A DNA stretch of 64,000 nt from Adineta steineri. Its lineage: Eukaryota; Rotifera; Eurotatoria; Adinetida; Adinetidae. The notes beneath the pieces are model-generated. The model saw only the letters and a program-made list of their open reading frames with translations. It was not told where the DNA came from and did no database searches. Within the stretch, counting starts at the first letter, position 1. Each line of letters begins with the position of its first letter. This document shows positions 1 to 12,200 of the stretch, piece by piece. Location of the stretch: contig CAJNOI010000180.1 of NCBI GenBank assembly GCA_905250115.1, forward strand, positions 62,001-126,000, given 5' to 3'. Made by a program: the position numbers and the translations under genes.

Positions 1-781
1 AAGAAATGTTTGTTCTTGAAATAAAATTAAAGAGAAAAATGCAAACCTTTTCGATGAAGAATTTTTCTAAAGTTTTGTAAATTAGTTTCATTAGCAACTT
101 GTGGATTAATTGTTAAAAGATCAAATTTATCTTGATTTGAAAAAATAGTTGAACGAAAAAGAATTGTTTTAATAAAATTTTTTTCAAAATAATCGAATTT
201 TTCATGTAAACCTTTAATATCACCATGTCCATCCCGATTTGAATCTCGAAACATTTGAATATCAATATCATAAATAATATCTTTTTCATACCAATGAAGT
301 TTACTTTTATGTGGACATTTTGGAGAAATTAATATTGAAATAATAGCTCCAACAAATAATAAAAATATGAATACACAATATGATATTCCAACAATCCAAC
401 GAATTCGTTTCCAATAATTATTATTTATATAAGATTTCAATTCCTTAAAAAGAAAAAGAAAAAAAAAAAAAATTTTATTTTTATTATTTAAATATATATT
501 TGTTTTTAAATTACTTCTTTATTTAATCCAATAAATTGATTATTTAGAAAATATTTATCAAAATAATCTGGATTATCAATTTGTTGATCACAGCTGGAAT
601 AAATTTGAGATATTTTTCCAATAGGTGTTGGATAAAGTTCATCATCATTTGATATATTATCTTCTGAACTAGTAAATTTCGCAACATGACCAAATTTTGA
701 TCTGACTTTACTTCCATCGATTAATATACTATTGGAATCTTCTGGTACAGCAGCTGTACTTGAACGTATATCTACACTCAT
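1..781 (-). CDS. SLC3-family amino-acid transporter heavy chain (4F2hc/rBAT-like), 5' part
   Basis: Type II membrane glycoprotein that would pair with an SLC7 light chain at the plasma membrane. Exon 1 is 781..515 and begins MSVDIRSS; exon 2 is 443..47. The 71-bp GT-AG intron is phase 0 and joins GLNKE to ELKSY, which matches the conserved segment just before the membrane helix in SLC3A2-type proteins. One hydrophobic helix (WIVGISYCVFIFLLFVGAII) follows, then a glucosidase-like start with WYEKDIIYDIDIQMFRDSN and a DGHGDIKGL turn, typical of the catalytically dead alpha-amylase domain of this family. The frame then meets a stop unless a 32-bp intron (46..15, GT...TTTCAAG) is removed, after which it runs off the window. 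The family is clear from sequence; choosing between SLC3A1-like and SLC3A2-like is inference, with SLC3A2-like preferred. The next gene starts 938 bp away in the opposite direction. Confidence 0.8.
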
Positions 782-1719
782 CTTCTTTTCTTTTCTTTTC
801 TTTTCTTTTACACTAATAAGCATATAATACATTACTTTTATCCTTTTCAAAAGAAGTAATCGATTGGATAACATAACAATCAAGCAGACTAAGAAAGACA
901 TTTTATTTATTTAGAGGATATCTATCTGTAAAACATGGATTTGAATTTATTTTACTATTTTATAAATAATTCATTTTGCTAATTGATAGAAGATTTAACA
1001 CTTATTTGGATATTTGAAATTAAAAAAAATTATTTTCATTGAATAGTTTTATTAGAAAAACTAAGAAAGAAATTTAAATCAACTGACATACAATTGTAGA
1101 GTAAAATAAGAAATATTATTTACAGATTTTTCTCCACAAAACAATAGTTTCATTCTAGAATATATTACCTTTGGAAAATGACATATTTTTTCAGTTTAGA
1201 GATTTTTCTTTCCAGAGAGAGAGATTATAGATGATGTGAGGATTTAAAATATAAGAAAAAAAGTTATTTTTTGTATTTGATTTATTCGATAGAATTAAAA
1301 ATGTTTGAAAGAGATATTTGTTAATGTACTAATTCATAAATGTTGACATGTTGAAGAAGAAGATAAATGAAAGAATATCATCATATGATTAGAATAAATA
1401 AATCCATTTTATTCAAAGACAATCAATTGAATATACTTAATTAATCATTACTTAAATACGTATGAGATCATAGTATGATTATTATAATATTAAATTTTCA
1501 TTGTTTATTTCTCATAATTTTTTGATTCTCTATTATTAACGATATATTAAATTCTTCTTATCTCGATGTATTCAAATTTATATTACATAAAGAACAAGAA
1601 AAGAAATTTTTTTTTCTCTCTCTCGTCAAAAAAAAGAAAAGAAAGAAAGAAAAAAAAGAAGAAGAAGAAGAAGAATTATTTGTGATGTTTTTTCTTTGTA
1701 TAAATTGTTGTATGTAGTA
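782..1719. other. Intergenic region between divergent genes
   Basis: This stretch separates two start codons that point away from each other, so it must hold both promoters. I see A+T-rich sequence without a long reading frame, and a purine tract (GAAA/GAAGAA runs) at about 1628-1676, directly ahead of the plus-strand start. No convincing TATA box was found. Confidence 0.5.
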
Positions 1720-2745
1720 ATGGCAGGGCATATCCATGGAAATTGTGTTAAATGTGGTAAAAGTGGTGGAATACTTTTATGTAATGGTTGTCAACAAACA
1801 TTATGTTTTAAACATGTTAATGAACATAAAGAAGAACTTGATAAACAATTAGAAGATTTAATAAATGATCAAGATCAATTTCAAAATTCACTTAATAAAC
1901 AAGATGATTCACATCATTTATTTTATGAAATTGATCAATGGAGAAAAGAATCTATTGAACATATTAAACAAATAGCGAAACATGCTAAACAAGATCTTCG
2001 ATTAGTAATAAATCAAGCAAACGATCAATTATTAAAAACATGTGAAAATCTTAAAGAAAATATTCATTTATTAAAACAATCAGAAGATTTATCAGAAATT
2101 CAATTAATTAAATTAACAAATCAATTTAATGACTTAAAAAAAGAAATTAATTCTTTTCAATTAATAAAACCTGAATTAAATTCAATTTTTTTAAAATTTC
2201 AAAAACAACAAATTAATGAAATTGTACCACCACCACCACCACCACCACCACCACCACCACCAATAATTGTTCCACCTATTGAAAAACCGTTACCTAATAT
2301 TGAACAAATTCATACAAAACAACAAGGTTAAAAAAATCATTTTAAAATAACTAATTCTGCTTATATATTTCTATATTTATATTTAGGTTCAATAATAATA
2401 TCTGAAATTGATCCATATGGATATTTTATTGTTATTGAACATAATGGATTAACAACTAGTAAAGATCAAGATATGATTGGATGGTCATTAAAACGTTCAA
2501 TTGATTCATATATTGATATGATTTATAAATTTCCAAATGATTTTACTCTTAAACATAAAACATCTATTAAAATACTTTCAAAACAAGCAAGTCAAACACT
2601 TTATTTATATGATATTGCTAATTGTTTGGTAGCTGATTCAATCCCAACATGGGGAACAGCAGTTAAAACAACTACCAATTCTATTATTGATGTTATTGGA
2701 GATGAAAAAGATGTTTTTGTTCAAACATTTAAAGAAATAAAATAA
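1720..2745 (+). CDS. B-box zinc finger / coiled-coil / lamin-tail-domain protein
   Basis: Two exons (1720..2326 and 2387..2745; 60-bp phase-1 intron) give 321 residues. The ATG at 1720 opens MAGHIHGNCVKC; an upstream TTG in frame is not needed. Residues ~7-40 form a B-box-type finger: CVKC, then CNGC, CFKH and H. Residues ~45-165 are a Q/K/E-rich coiled coil, followed by a polyproline run from a CCA repeat near 2227-2262. The second exon reads ISEIDPYGYFIVIEHNG, then GWSLKR, FPNDFTLK, WGTAVKTT and ends VFVQTFKEIK. This is the layout of a lamin tail Ig-fold, and it resembles the tail of the filament protein at 61603-63451. The finger and coiled coil are seen directly; lamin tail assignment is by pattern. 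B-box plus lamin tail in one protein is unusual. A role in cytoskeletal or nuclear-lamina scaffolding is inference. Confidence 0.8.
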
Positions 2746-3858
2746 CTAAAATGACATTTAAGAGAATTTTCAGTTTTTCTTTTGAATTTTATCTTTTAAA
2801 ATAAATATTTATTGTTTTATTTTCATTTGTTTTAATCAAAGAAATACTATTAATCTTATTTAACTCTAATCGCAGTTGATTTCTACTGAACTCTTTAGTA
2901 GAAATTTCATCTATATCATATTTTTAAGAAATTAAACGGTAAAACTCGATTAAAAGGATGTTAGAATAAGCGAATAATATTCTCATATAAATCAATATTA
3001 TTTGACGTTGTGATTTTCGTTAATATGATTAATTCTTTGAAAGAAATTGTTCAACTCTCATATGTGATTAATCGTGTAATTCATCTTAAAATACTAAAAG
3101 ATAATTTTATAAAGACTCATTCATAAAATATTGATCAAACCCTTTTGAAAATATCGTTCATAACGTACTTTGTTCTTCTTTATGTATTATCTATTTATAC
3201 TAAAACTACAATTTTTATAGATAATTTCTTTATGTTGAATATAAATTAATAAACAATTGAAAAATATTATTAAAACATTATTATAAATTAGAAAATATCT
3301 TGAAGAATATGCATGAACTTTGTTTGTTGATAGAATATATAATTATTATTTATCGAGATATTTTCAATTGAAATATAAAGAATTTTTATTTATTTAGAAA
3401 TCTGAATGAATACAGTGAACAAATTTAAGTAATACAATAAAACTCGATAATGAAGGAAAAGAAACGTTTTACAAATTTCAATTGAATAAATCTTTTAATA
3501 GAAAGATTATGTTAACGAATATTTTATTTTTTAAATTAAACTTTGTTTTTGACTATGATCAATAGTTAGAAAAATGCGAATTAATAATTTTCTTTATTTT
3601 ATTTCAATAGAAATCAAACACAAAAATGAATGATTATTGTTAGAAATAAATGAACAAATAATGCACAAACATTTAACATATATATATTTAAAGTTAGTGA
3701 GTCATTAAAAACATGAATATCTAATGATGTAATCAATAGCAGACTGATATTGTCATTTTAATTTTGTTTTGACAATTTTTAAACTATCGAAAATGTATTG
3801 AGAAAAGAAAAAGAGAAGAATTTATTAATATGATATCTTGTAAGATAAATGAATAGAT
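2746..3858. other. Intergenic, no gene seen
   Basis: A+T-rich sequence between the 3' end of the B-box/lamin-tail gene and the 3' end of the minus-strand coiled-coil gene (tail to tail). No reading frame, repeat or RNA gene is evident. Confidence 0.5.
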
Positions 3859-4344
3859 TTATAATTGAAGTGATTTAACAATATTTAGTATTTTATTTTG
3901 ATAATCTTGTTGATGTTGATGTTGACGTAATAATATTAAAAAATCTTTATTAATATCTTGATGAAAAACATCTTTAAATTGTTGTTGAATTTGATTAATT
4001 TGATTTTTTAAAAAATAATTTTTTTGTGAAATTTCTTCAATATCTAAACGCATTTTTTGATTATCTAAACGAATTTGTTCTTGTTGAGCATCTTTTAATT
4101 TAAAACGTTCAGATAATTGAGAATAATTTAATTTAAGTGAACGTATTTCACTTTTTTGTTTACGAAATAAATCAAGAAATGCATCTGTAAATATTGGAAT
4201 TTGATTTTTTTCATTTTTTTCATTTGATAATCGTTTATTACAACGTTTTACAGGTTTTTTTCGTTTCTTTTCATTATTGGGTAATTCACTTTTAGATTCC
4301 ATTGTTATCGAACAATTTGTTTTCATATCATCATTTTCTTCCAT
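3859..4344 (-). CDS. Basic/coiled-coil protein, unrecognised
   Basis: Single-exon frame of 161 residues starting at 4344 (MEENDDMKTN). Residues ~25-46 are strongly basic (KKRKKPVKRCNKR) and could be a nuclear localisation or nucleic-acid-contacting segment. Residues ~60-130 form a heptad-rich, Q/K/E-rich coiled coil without proline. The end is glutamine/histidine-rich (RQHQHQQDYQ). The basic-then-coiled order recalls bZIP proteins, but the spacing and the canonical N-x2-A-A-x-x-C/S-R signature are not present, so I do not assign that class. Codon use matches neighbouring genes. No family identified. Confidence 0.55.
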   Translation of the reverse strand: MEENDDMKTNCSITMESKSELPNNEKKRKKPVKRCNKRLSNEKNEKNQIPIFTDAFLDLFRKQKSEIRSLKLNYSQLSERFKLKDAQQEQIRLDNQKMRLDIEEISQKNYFLKNQINQIQQQFKDVFHQDINKDFLILLRQHQHQQDYQNKILNIVKSLQL

Positions 4345-4844
4345 TGATTAGATTTTGAAGAATAATACAACTACAACTTTTTTCCTAGTCTTTCTTACTC
4401 TTACAATAAACAAGAATAATAATAATATATAGAAAAAAAAGAGAATTTCTTTTTAATTGGTCTACATATTTTGCTCATATAACGAGTATTTGTGTTATTA
4501 CATATAATCAATTGACGACATCTATCTTTCTAACGAGGGCAGCACAACAAATGAGTCTCTCAGTTTTTTCGAAATATCTTTCTCAATTTTTGCCATATAC
4601 AATTGAATTTTTGTTTCAAAAATGGAGCCCCTGAAATCATCTGCAAAAATCTTCTAGAAAGAGTTCTTCAAACAAGTAACTATGAAACAATATCCGATCA
4701 AAACTTCAATGCTCCACAATGGACTACTTTCAAACCCATATTTTTATAAAAGTAATTATTCCATTTCTTCTAGGGAAATAGATATAACCATCGACAACAG
4801 AAAGTTTCAATCATAAATAAATCTTATTATATTTAGTGAAAATA
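4345..4844. other. Intergenic, upstream of minus-strand gene
   Basis: Contains the 5' flank of the coiled-coil gene. The sequence around 4530-4760 is less A+T-rich than its surroundings and could be the start of the decayed frames that follow. Nothing definite is seen. Confidence 0.4.
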
Positions 4845-5840
4845 CACAATCAGCACAATATTGCTTTTAATTCTATGTTTCTGAAAATGAACTACCAATT
4901 TGTTCTGGTAAAGTTTACAATAAAATAATATCCACTGGAAGATACAAAAGTCTTATCTCCATATATATTTTTTAGTTTTTTATTATCTTTGCATTTTAGA
5001 TAATTCTGTTAGTTGAGTATTAATTACAATTATGATTGGTTTAATTCTTCTTGCTCCATTAGTTTTATGTTGTTAACTTTATTGTCATAATCTTTGGTTT
5101 ATTGTTCATATTGAAATAATTCTCTTTTATTCTATCAAATCATTGATAATTTTAGTTTATTTGGTGTTCATGATTCTGTATATAAAAAACAGACTCTTGG
5201 CTTATATCATATTGAACGATGTATTGATGCAAATTGTCATTAGTTCAATGGAGTTAAGTCATCTGATACTTTCTCATTATCTGATACTAGTTGCTCTGAC
5301 CACACTGATTTAACTCAAAACACCAGAAACTGTATCAGTCCGAAAAAACCATCTAATACTACTGTTAACAGAGCATTTATAAATCAGTCAATGGTTCGTA
5401 TATCTATTTCAAGAATTAAATTAAATAAAGGAAACTCTAAAGAAGGACATGCAACTATGAAACCAACTAGTCGTAAACTAGAAATAGAAACAAATAATGT
5501 ACTTCCGATCAAGTTAAATAATTGTCGAGTATCTCATATGAAAATATCACAAACTTCTAGCTACAATGAGAGAAGATATGCAAGAAATCAAAATAATTCT
5601 CATGCATATCTAATATTATCTTCAATGAGAAAGTAATTTTCAATGAATAACTCTCGCTCATCTAATAAACAAGAAACGGTTTATTTTGATGATTTTAATA
5701 GAATTAAACCAATATTAAACGTGAAAAATGATCAAAAGATTTATATACATTCGAATAAAATTAATCAAAACAAAAACATCGAAACCAATCATATCATAGA
5801 CTTTCAATATCAAGCTTGTACAAACATCGATAAGGTGTAG
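4845..5840 (+). pseudogene. Probable decayed gene, possibly a single-pass membrane protein
   Basis: Open stretches in this segment are broken by stops and frame changes. Around 4850-4960 a frame reads VSENELPICSGKVYNK, reminiscent of the opening of a cadherin repeat, but this is only a resemblance. Around 5030-5075 a hydrophobic stretch (MIGLILLAPLVLCC) ends at a stop. From 5244 to 5636 the frame is open after a TAG that could be the end of an intron; its only ATG is at 5391. After a stop at 5634-5636 a second frame (5643-5840, start MNNSRSSNKQ) continues with similar polar, N/S/K-rich composition. An order of ectodomain remnant, hydrophobic segment and polar tail would fit a dead membrane protein. 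That is inference, and a short expressed gene is not excluded. Confidence 0.3.
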
Positions 5841-7603
5841 CACAAATAGAACATTCATTCTTATAATACTTTACGATTTAAAAAAAATATCCAATAAATC
5901 TAGAAAGACTCTTGTTTATATATCTTACAACATCACCACTGACCACTTTACTAATTTTGAAAACATAGAGAACTATAGAAGACACATTGTCAGTCCGACG
6001 AAGTTATTTTAATTTTATTTGCATCTGTATATAGTGTACATCATCTTATATTACACAATCTTGAGAGATTTAATGTAAATCATAATAGATGATTATTTCT
6101 TTGTTGTTCAACAATAAAATTCTTGATGTAAGGTCTTCTAGACAAGTTTATGTGTATTCAATATAGAGAAGTTTTATCGTATTGATAAATAAGAATTCAT
6201 CATCATCATTCTCTATATTCGTCGGTCTTATTCAAGGTGCGAGACATGTTTATGTCTGGCATTGATAAGAATGATCTGATCGTGAGATAAATTTATTAAT
6301 ATTTACAAATGTTAATTAATTGATTCGAAATAAATAGATTTATCGACAAACGAATAAAAAATCTTTTAAACAATCTATAACCTTTGATATTAAATAAATA
6401 TTAATGAAAATGAGACAATTTTCATTTTTTTTGTAAATATTTATCTGTTTAAGTGGTACTTTGTTTAGTTCACCATTAAAAATAATAGAATAAAATAAAA
6501 ACAATTTTCGTATTATATTGTGAAAAGGCTAAGACAAGAGAATATATTTTAATATAAGTAAATGGAGATTTTCTTTTTTTTCAGTCTTCTTACAATTTCT
6601 GCTTTATTTTCACAGGTTAAAATTTGATGAAACAATAAATGTTAACTAAAACTATATGAATATATATTTTAATAAAAACATCTATATACGATTAAAAAAG
6701 GTTTGAATATTAATATTATATTTGTATGTTGAAGGTCAATTATCTCATTTCGTTTTATCTTTTCTAATAATCATTTTGGTTTTTTATCGTTTGATAATAA
6801 TCATTTTCAATTAGGTGAATCGTTGATTTTATTACTTTGATATTAACACTCGAATAATTGAATATTTATATAATTGAAATAGTCCGACATCTCAAGTTCA
6901 TTTATTTAATCGAATAAAAACGATTTCCATTTAGAAAACTAAAATCATATTCATCATTTATTTTCTTAATTATTTTCACAATTAAAATCTCAAATAAATC
7001 TAATAATACAATTCTATTCAATATCACTTTTTTATATTAGAAAAATATTTAAAAAAAAAGTTTGAAGATTTTGTTTTATTTCAAATCTAAGACAAAGAGA
7101 AGAAAATAGTTCATATATATATTTTTGATTTAAAGCGTGAAATAAATAGTTATCGATTTAATCATTGAGTATGTATAGACCTTTGGTTTCTTCGTCGATG
7201 TTTGAAAAGAAAAAGAAAGAAAGAAGGTATAGATTGAATGATTGACTAATATAGAGAGATAAGATATATATAAATGAAAAATTCTATCAACAATCTTAAC
7301 CTTGATAATTTAATAATATATTAATGAATTCTATTTTTAAAAAAAGAAAGGCTAATTTTAAAATAAAATGTTTTATGTGAAATAAATTGATGCGTAAACA
7401 TATCATCAATAGTAAATAAAACGTAAAATAATAAAGTATTTTTTTGTTTTTCCATCTAAATGAGTCTATAGACGACTATAGAAATCAATGATGCATATCG
7501 TTTTTCTTCTTTTCAACATACACACATATATTTTGTCTCAGAAGAACAAATAATTAATCGAAAAATTTGGAAGAAAAAACGTCGGAAGTGAAGAAGAAAG
7601 AAA
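5841..7603. other. Intergenic, no gene seen
   Basis: About 1.8 kb of A+T-rich sequence without a supported reading frame. It contains the promoter side of the gene that starts at 7604. The last ~120 bp are richer in AGAA/GAAG, as at other starts in this window. Confidence 0.45.
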
Positions 7604-8784
7604 ATGCAAGATATTAATTTCCGAAATGAAAGTTCCAATTTAATAAATTTCAATTTACCAAAAGCTGATACAATAACAATAGATAAATTAAATGAAATCT
7701 ATGATAATTTTTTCCTTGAAAAATCTTCAACATCATCAACAAATTATTTATTAAATGTTCTTCAATTATTAGAAAATGTTGATAAAACAATTTTAATGAA
7801 ACCATTTATGCTTAATAATGAATTTAATTCATATTTAATCGATAAATTATATCATTTATTAAAAAAATTTTATAAAATTAATTATTTAAATGATCAAGAA
7901 TATCTTTTATATCATTATTTAATAAAATATTTTTTTCGATTAGAATTTAATCCACAAAAATTTCTTCGACCAATTGAAAAATTATTAAATATTTATTCAA
8001 AAGATCAAACATTTTTTTCAAATGAAAATTATGTTAAAGATTTCTCCAAAATTCTTTCTCTTTTTATACAAAATCAAACAATAATGACTTCAATTATTAA
8101 ATGTTTAACCAATAGATATTATATTCAATCATTAGAAAATATATCACATGATTATTTTATTTTAATTTCTTGTCCATCATATTGGATTTTATATACAGGT
8201 TTGAGATATCTTTATTGAAAATACTTTTATTTGATTTCTTTCGTTTAGGTCCAAATCGAGAAGAATTTTCTAATCGATTATTACATTCATTATTAATTCC
8301 ATCATGTCGTATATTTGCAGAAAATTCTTGGAAAAATTCCTCGAAAAGTTTAAATTTATTAATTGATGTATTAAATTATAGTTTTATAAAATGTAATTTA
8401 CATTTATTGATCAATGATGATTTATTATTTTTAATTGATTCAATATTAATTTTATTAAATAATGAAAGAATATTAAAAGACAAACGTTCAATTATCAAAA
8501 GTTTAATAAGATTAATATTAACATTACTTAGTAAATATGAATTCTTATTAAAATATGTTAAACAACGTCAAGAAATATTTTATAAATTAATTAATATTGA
8601 AAATGATATTTATTTAATTTTAGCTTTTATTATGAATAATCATCAAATTAAAAATATTCTTAATCATAATGAAAATTTTGCTTTAGTTTTAAGAGAATAT
8701 GTTAATCAAGTTAATAAACAACAATTTTATCAAAATGATTTTTTAACAAAACGATTAAAATGTAAGTTTATTCAAAGATCTTGA
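7604..8784 (+). CDS. Unrecognised helical protein
   Basis: Two exons, 7604..8198 and 8249..8784, joined by a 50-bp phase-1 intron (ACAG/GTTTGA...TTTAG/GTCC), give about 376 residues. The protein is leucine/isoleucine/lysine/asparagine-rich and appears all-helical, like an ARM/HEAT-type scaffold. Recognisable stretches are KTILMKPFMLNNEFNSYLID (~65-84), FRLEFNPQKFLRPIEKLL (~108-125) and, across the junction, GPNREEFSNRLLHSLLIPSC. No catalytic motif, membrane helix or signal peptide is seen. Near the 3' end TGTAAGTTT at about 8762 is a good donor-like site, so the true C-terminus may lie in another exon (an acceptor TATAG sits near 8850). I do not recognise the family. The phase-correct splice makes it a real gene. 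Confidence 0.6.
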
Positions 8785-9233
8785 TATAAAAAGAAAAAGA
8801 AAAAGAAGAAATGTTTTTTCTTTATTATGATGAAAATATTTCAAATATAGTTTGTCCTTTAAAAATCGTTAACCGTGACAAATAGCGTGACAGTTCGTTA
8901 TAATAACATATTTTTCTAATGAAAAAAAAACTAATATCGTTCCTCATCTAACTTACAATAATTTAGACATACCATCAAAACCTAAATTCATATTTAATTT
9001 CTCTTCTCTTTTCTCATAATTACTTTTTCGATATTCATCAATACAAATATTTCAACGAATCCAAAAATAAATAAAGATTTAAAAACAAATCAATATAGAA
9101 GATAAGATAAGATTACGTGTGTCAACAATCTACTCTATTTTAATTTTTTAAAATATCATTTGGAGAAAACTAAAGGATTTAGGAGATAGAATCATTTCCC
9201 ATATATGTATTTCAACTATTTTATGATTTTTAG
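8785..9233. other. Intergenic or 5' intron region
   Basis: No long frame. The next gene has no ATG at the head of its open frame but has an AG splice site at 9232-9233. This stretch may therefore contain an unseen short first exon and its intron. Confidence 0.4.
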
Positions 9234-12200
9234 TTCTATTGGAAGAAACAATTCAAAATAAAGGAGAATTGAAAAATCTAATAAAAGAAAATGTTCAATC
9301 GAATAATCGAATACCACCAAACCCTGTTAAATCTGCATTAGAATTTGATAATAATCAACAAAATTTAATAAATTCAGATGTTGTTTCACAAGAATTTAAT
9401 GGAATTCGAGTTATGGAATCACTTACAAAACATCAGGATAATCTTCTTTCTGATGGTTTACAAGCTCCAGTAAGAATTCAACCGGAACAACATCAGAATG
9501 GACATCGTCAAACAGATACAAATTGGATTGTATCAGATACTGTTACAAGTCTGAAAAATAGTCAACCAGAACAGATGCGTAATAAACATTATCAATCAGA
9601 TTTAAATTGGATAGGATCAGAAACTGGAAAAAATTTAATCAATAGTCAACCAGAAAAAGTTCGCAATAAACATTATCATTCAGATTCAAATTGGATTTCA
9701 TCAGAAACTGGAAAAAATCTAACAAATAGTAAACCAGAAAAGATTCGTAGTGAACATCATCAACCAGATTCAAACAGAATTCTATCAGAGACTGTACAAA
9801 CTCTAACAAATACTCAACCAGAACCAACTCGTAGTAAACATCGTCAATCAGATCCAAATCGAATTGTAACAGACACTGCAACGATCCTGACAAATACTCA
9901 ACCAGAATCAACTCGTAGTAAACATCGTCAATCAGATTCCAAGCGAATTGTATCAGACACTGGCAAAAACTTAACAAACAGTCAACCGCAACAGCAGAGT
10001 CATAATGGACATCCTCAATCGGATTCCAGTTGGAACGGAACAGAGACTAAGAAAAGTGTGACAAATAGTCAACCAGAACCAGTTCGTGGTGGACATCATC
10101 AATCCGATTCAAACCGAATTGTATCAGAAACTGTGAAACATCTAACAAACAGTCAATCAGAGCAAATTCGTAATGGACATCAGCAATCTGAACCTAACTC
10201 TGTTCGATTAGAGACTCTAACCAATTCGACAAATAGTCAATCAGAGACAATTCGTAGTAGACATCGTCAACCAGATTCCAGTTCGATTGTATCAGAAACT
10301 ATTAAAAATCAAGAAAACAATCAACCAGAGCAGATTCGTAGTGGAGATCAACAAACAGATTTTAATTCAATTGGAACAGACAATGTGAAAAATTTCGAAA
10401 ACAATCAACCAGAACAGATTCATAGTGAACATTATCAACCCGATTCCAACTGGATTGGATTAGAAACTGGAAAAAATCTGGCAAATAGTCAACTAGAACA
10501 AGTTAATAGTGGACATCATCAATCAGATGTGGACTGGTTATTATCAGAAACTGTCAAAAGTCTGACAAACTATCAACCGGAACAGATTCATAATGGACAT
10601 CATCAATTAGATTCAAATTGGATTTTATCAGCATCTGGTAAATCTTTGACAAACAATCAACCTGAACAAATTCATAATAAACATCATCAATCAGATTCGA
10701 ATTCGATTGTACCACAGACTGTACAAATTCATAATGTATCTTATCAATCAGATTTAGATTGGATTGTATCAGAAACGATGAAAAATCCAATGAGTAATCA
10801 ATTAGAAGAGATTCCTAATGGAAATAATCAAATGGATTGGAATTGGATTGTATCAGAAACTGTAAAAAATTTAACAAATAATCATCAATCAGAACAAATG
10901 CATAGTGGATTTAATGAAAGAGATTTTAATAAAATTATAAAAGAAACAATGATTCAATCGGGACAACAAGAACCTGATGAAGTTTTTGATTCCGATTCTA
11001 ATCATGCTCTTACAGAAATAACAATAAATCCAAGAAAAATAACATCAGAACAAATCAATAATGAATTAGAAAAAAGCAAATCAAATGAAATATTTAATAA
11101 AAATGGACATGAATTAGATATTCAAGAAATGTCTGTTGAAATTCCATTGGATTATATTATTTTTTCAAATTCAAATAAAAATGAAGAAGAAATTGTGTTA
11201 ATATGGTATGATAATAATATTAGTAAAACTGTTGATATGAATAAAACGATTGAATCACTTCAACAAATTAATGATTATGTTTTTATTTGTTCAAATCAAC
11301 AAGTTTTTTTAAAATATATTCGCGAAATTAAAAAAGAAAAAATTTTTCTTATTTTATCTGAATCAACAATTGATGAAATTCTTAATGAAATTCATAATTA
11401 TCAACAAATTTATTCGATATTTTTATGTTCTGTTAAACCAATAAAATATGAACAATATTTAAATAATGAACAATTAAATAAAATTATTGGAATTTATACA
11501 GATTTTCAATCATTATTAATTAGTATTTATGAAAATGTTCAATATGAAATTAAACAAATTGAAATTGAATCATTATTTTATGAAAAAGAACAAACTATTG
11601 AAGATTTAAATGAATTTCAATCCATAACAATATTTAAAGAAATTTTATTAAATAATTCATTTGATAAAAGTGAAGAATTAAATCAAATCATCGAAGAATG
11701 TCAAAAATATTATAAAACAAATAAAAAAGAATTAATTAATATTGATGATTTTAAAAGAAATTATAAAAGTGAAGATGCAATTCAATGGTATATTAAACAA
11801 ACATTTATTTATCGTCTCATTAATAAAGCATTAAAATATGAAAATTATCAAATTTTATTAATTTTTAAAATCTTTATTAAAGATTTATGTGAAAATATTC
11901 AAAAGAAATTTCAATCATTTAAATTAAAACAAAATTCCAATTCAGTTTTATCATATTCGGGATTATTTTTATCAAATCCACGTTTAGAAAATCTTAAACA
12001 AAATATTGGTAAAATTTTAACAACAAATACATTTTTCTTAGCACATAAATCAAAAAATCTTATTTTGAAATATTTTGAAAAAGGAAAAAAACATTTACAT
12101 AATGAAAAAGTTTTATTAGAAATTGATAGTGATATATCAATGTTATCAAATTATTTTGCTGATATTAATTTTTATTTGAATAATAATTCAAATGAAAATG

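Noticed and set aside
3859..4344. bZIP transcription factor
   Set aside because: A basic stretch precedes a coiled coil, but the bZIP DNA-contact signature and fixed spacing to the first heptad leucine are absent.
9639..9977. Long minus-strand frames inside the 28-residue repeat array
   Set aside because: They are mirror frames of the tandem repeat; the plus frame is continuous for 5.9 kb and encodes recognisable TPRs.
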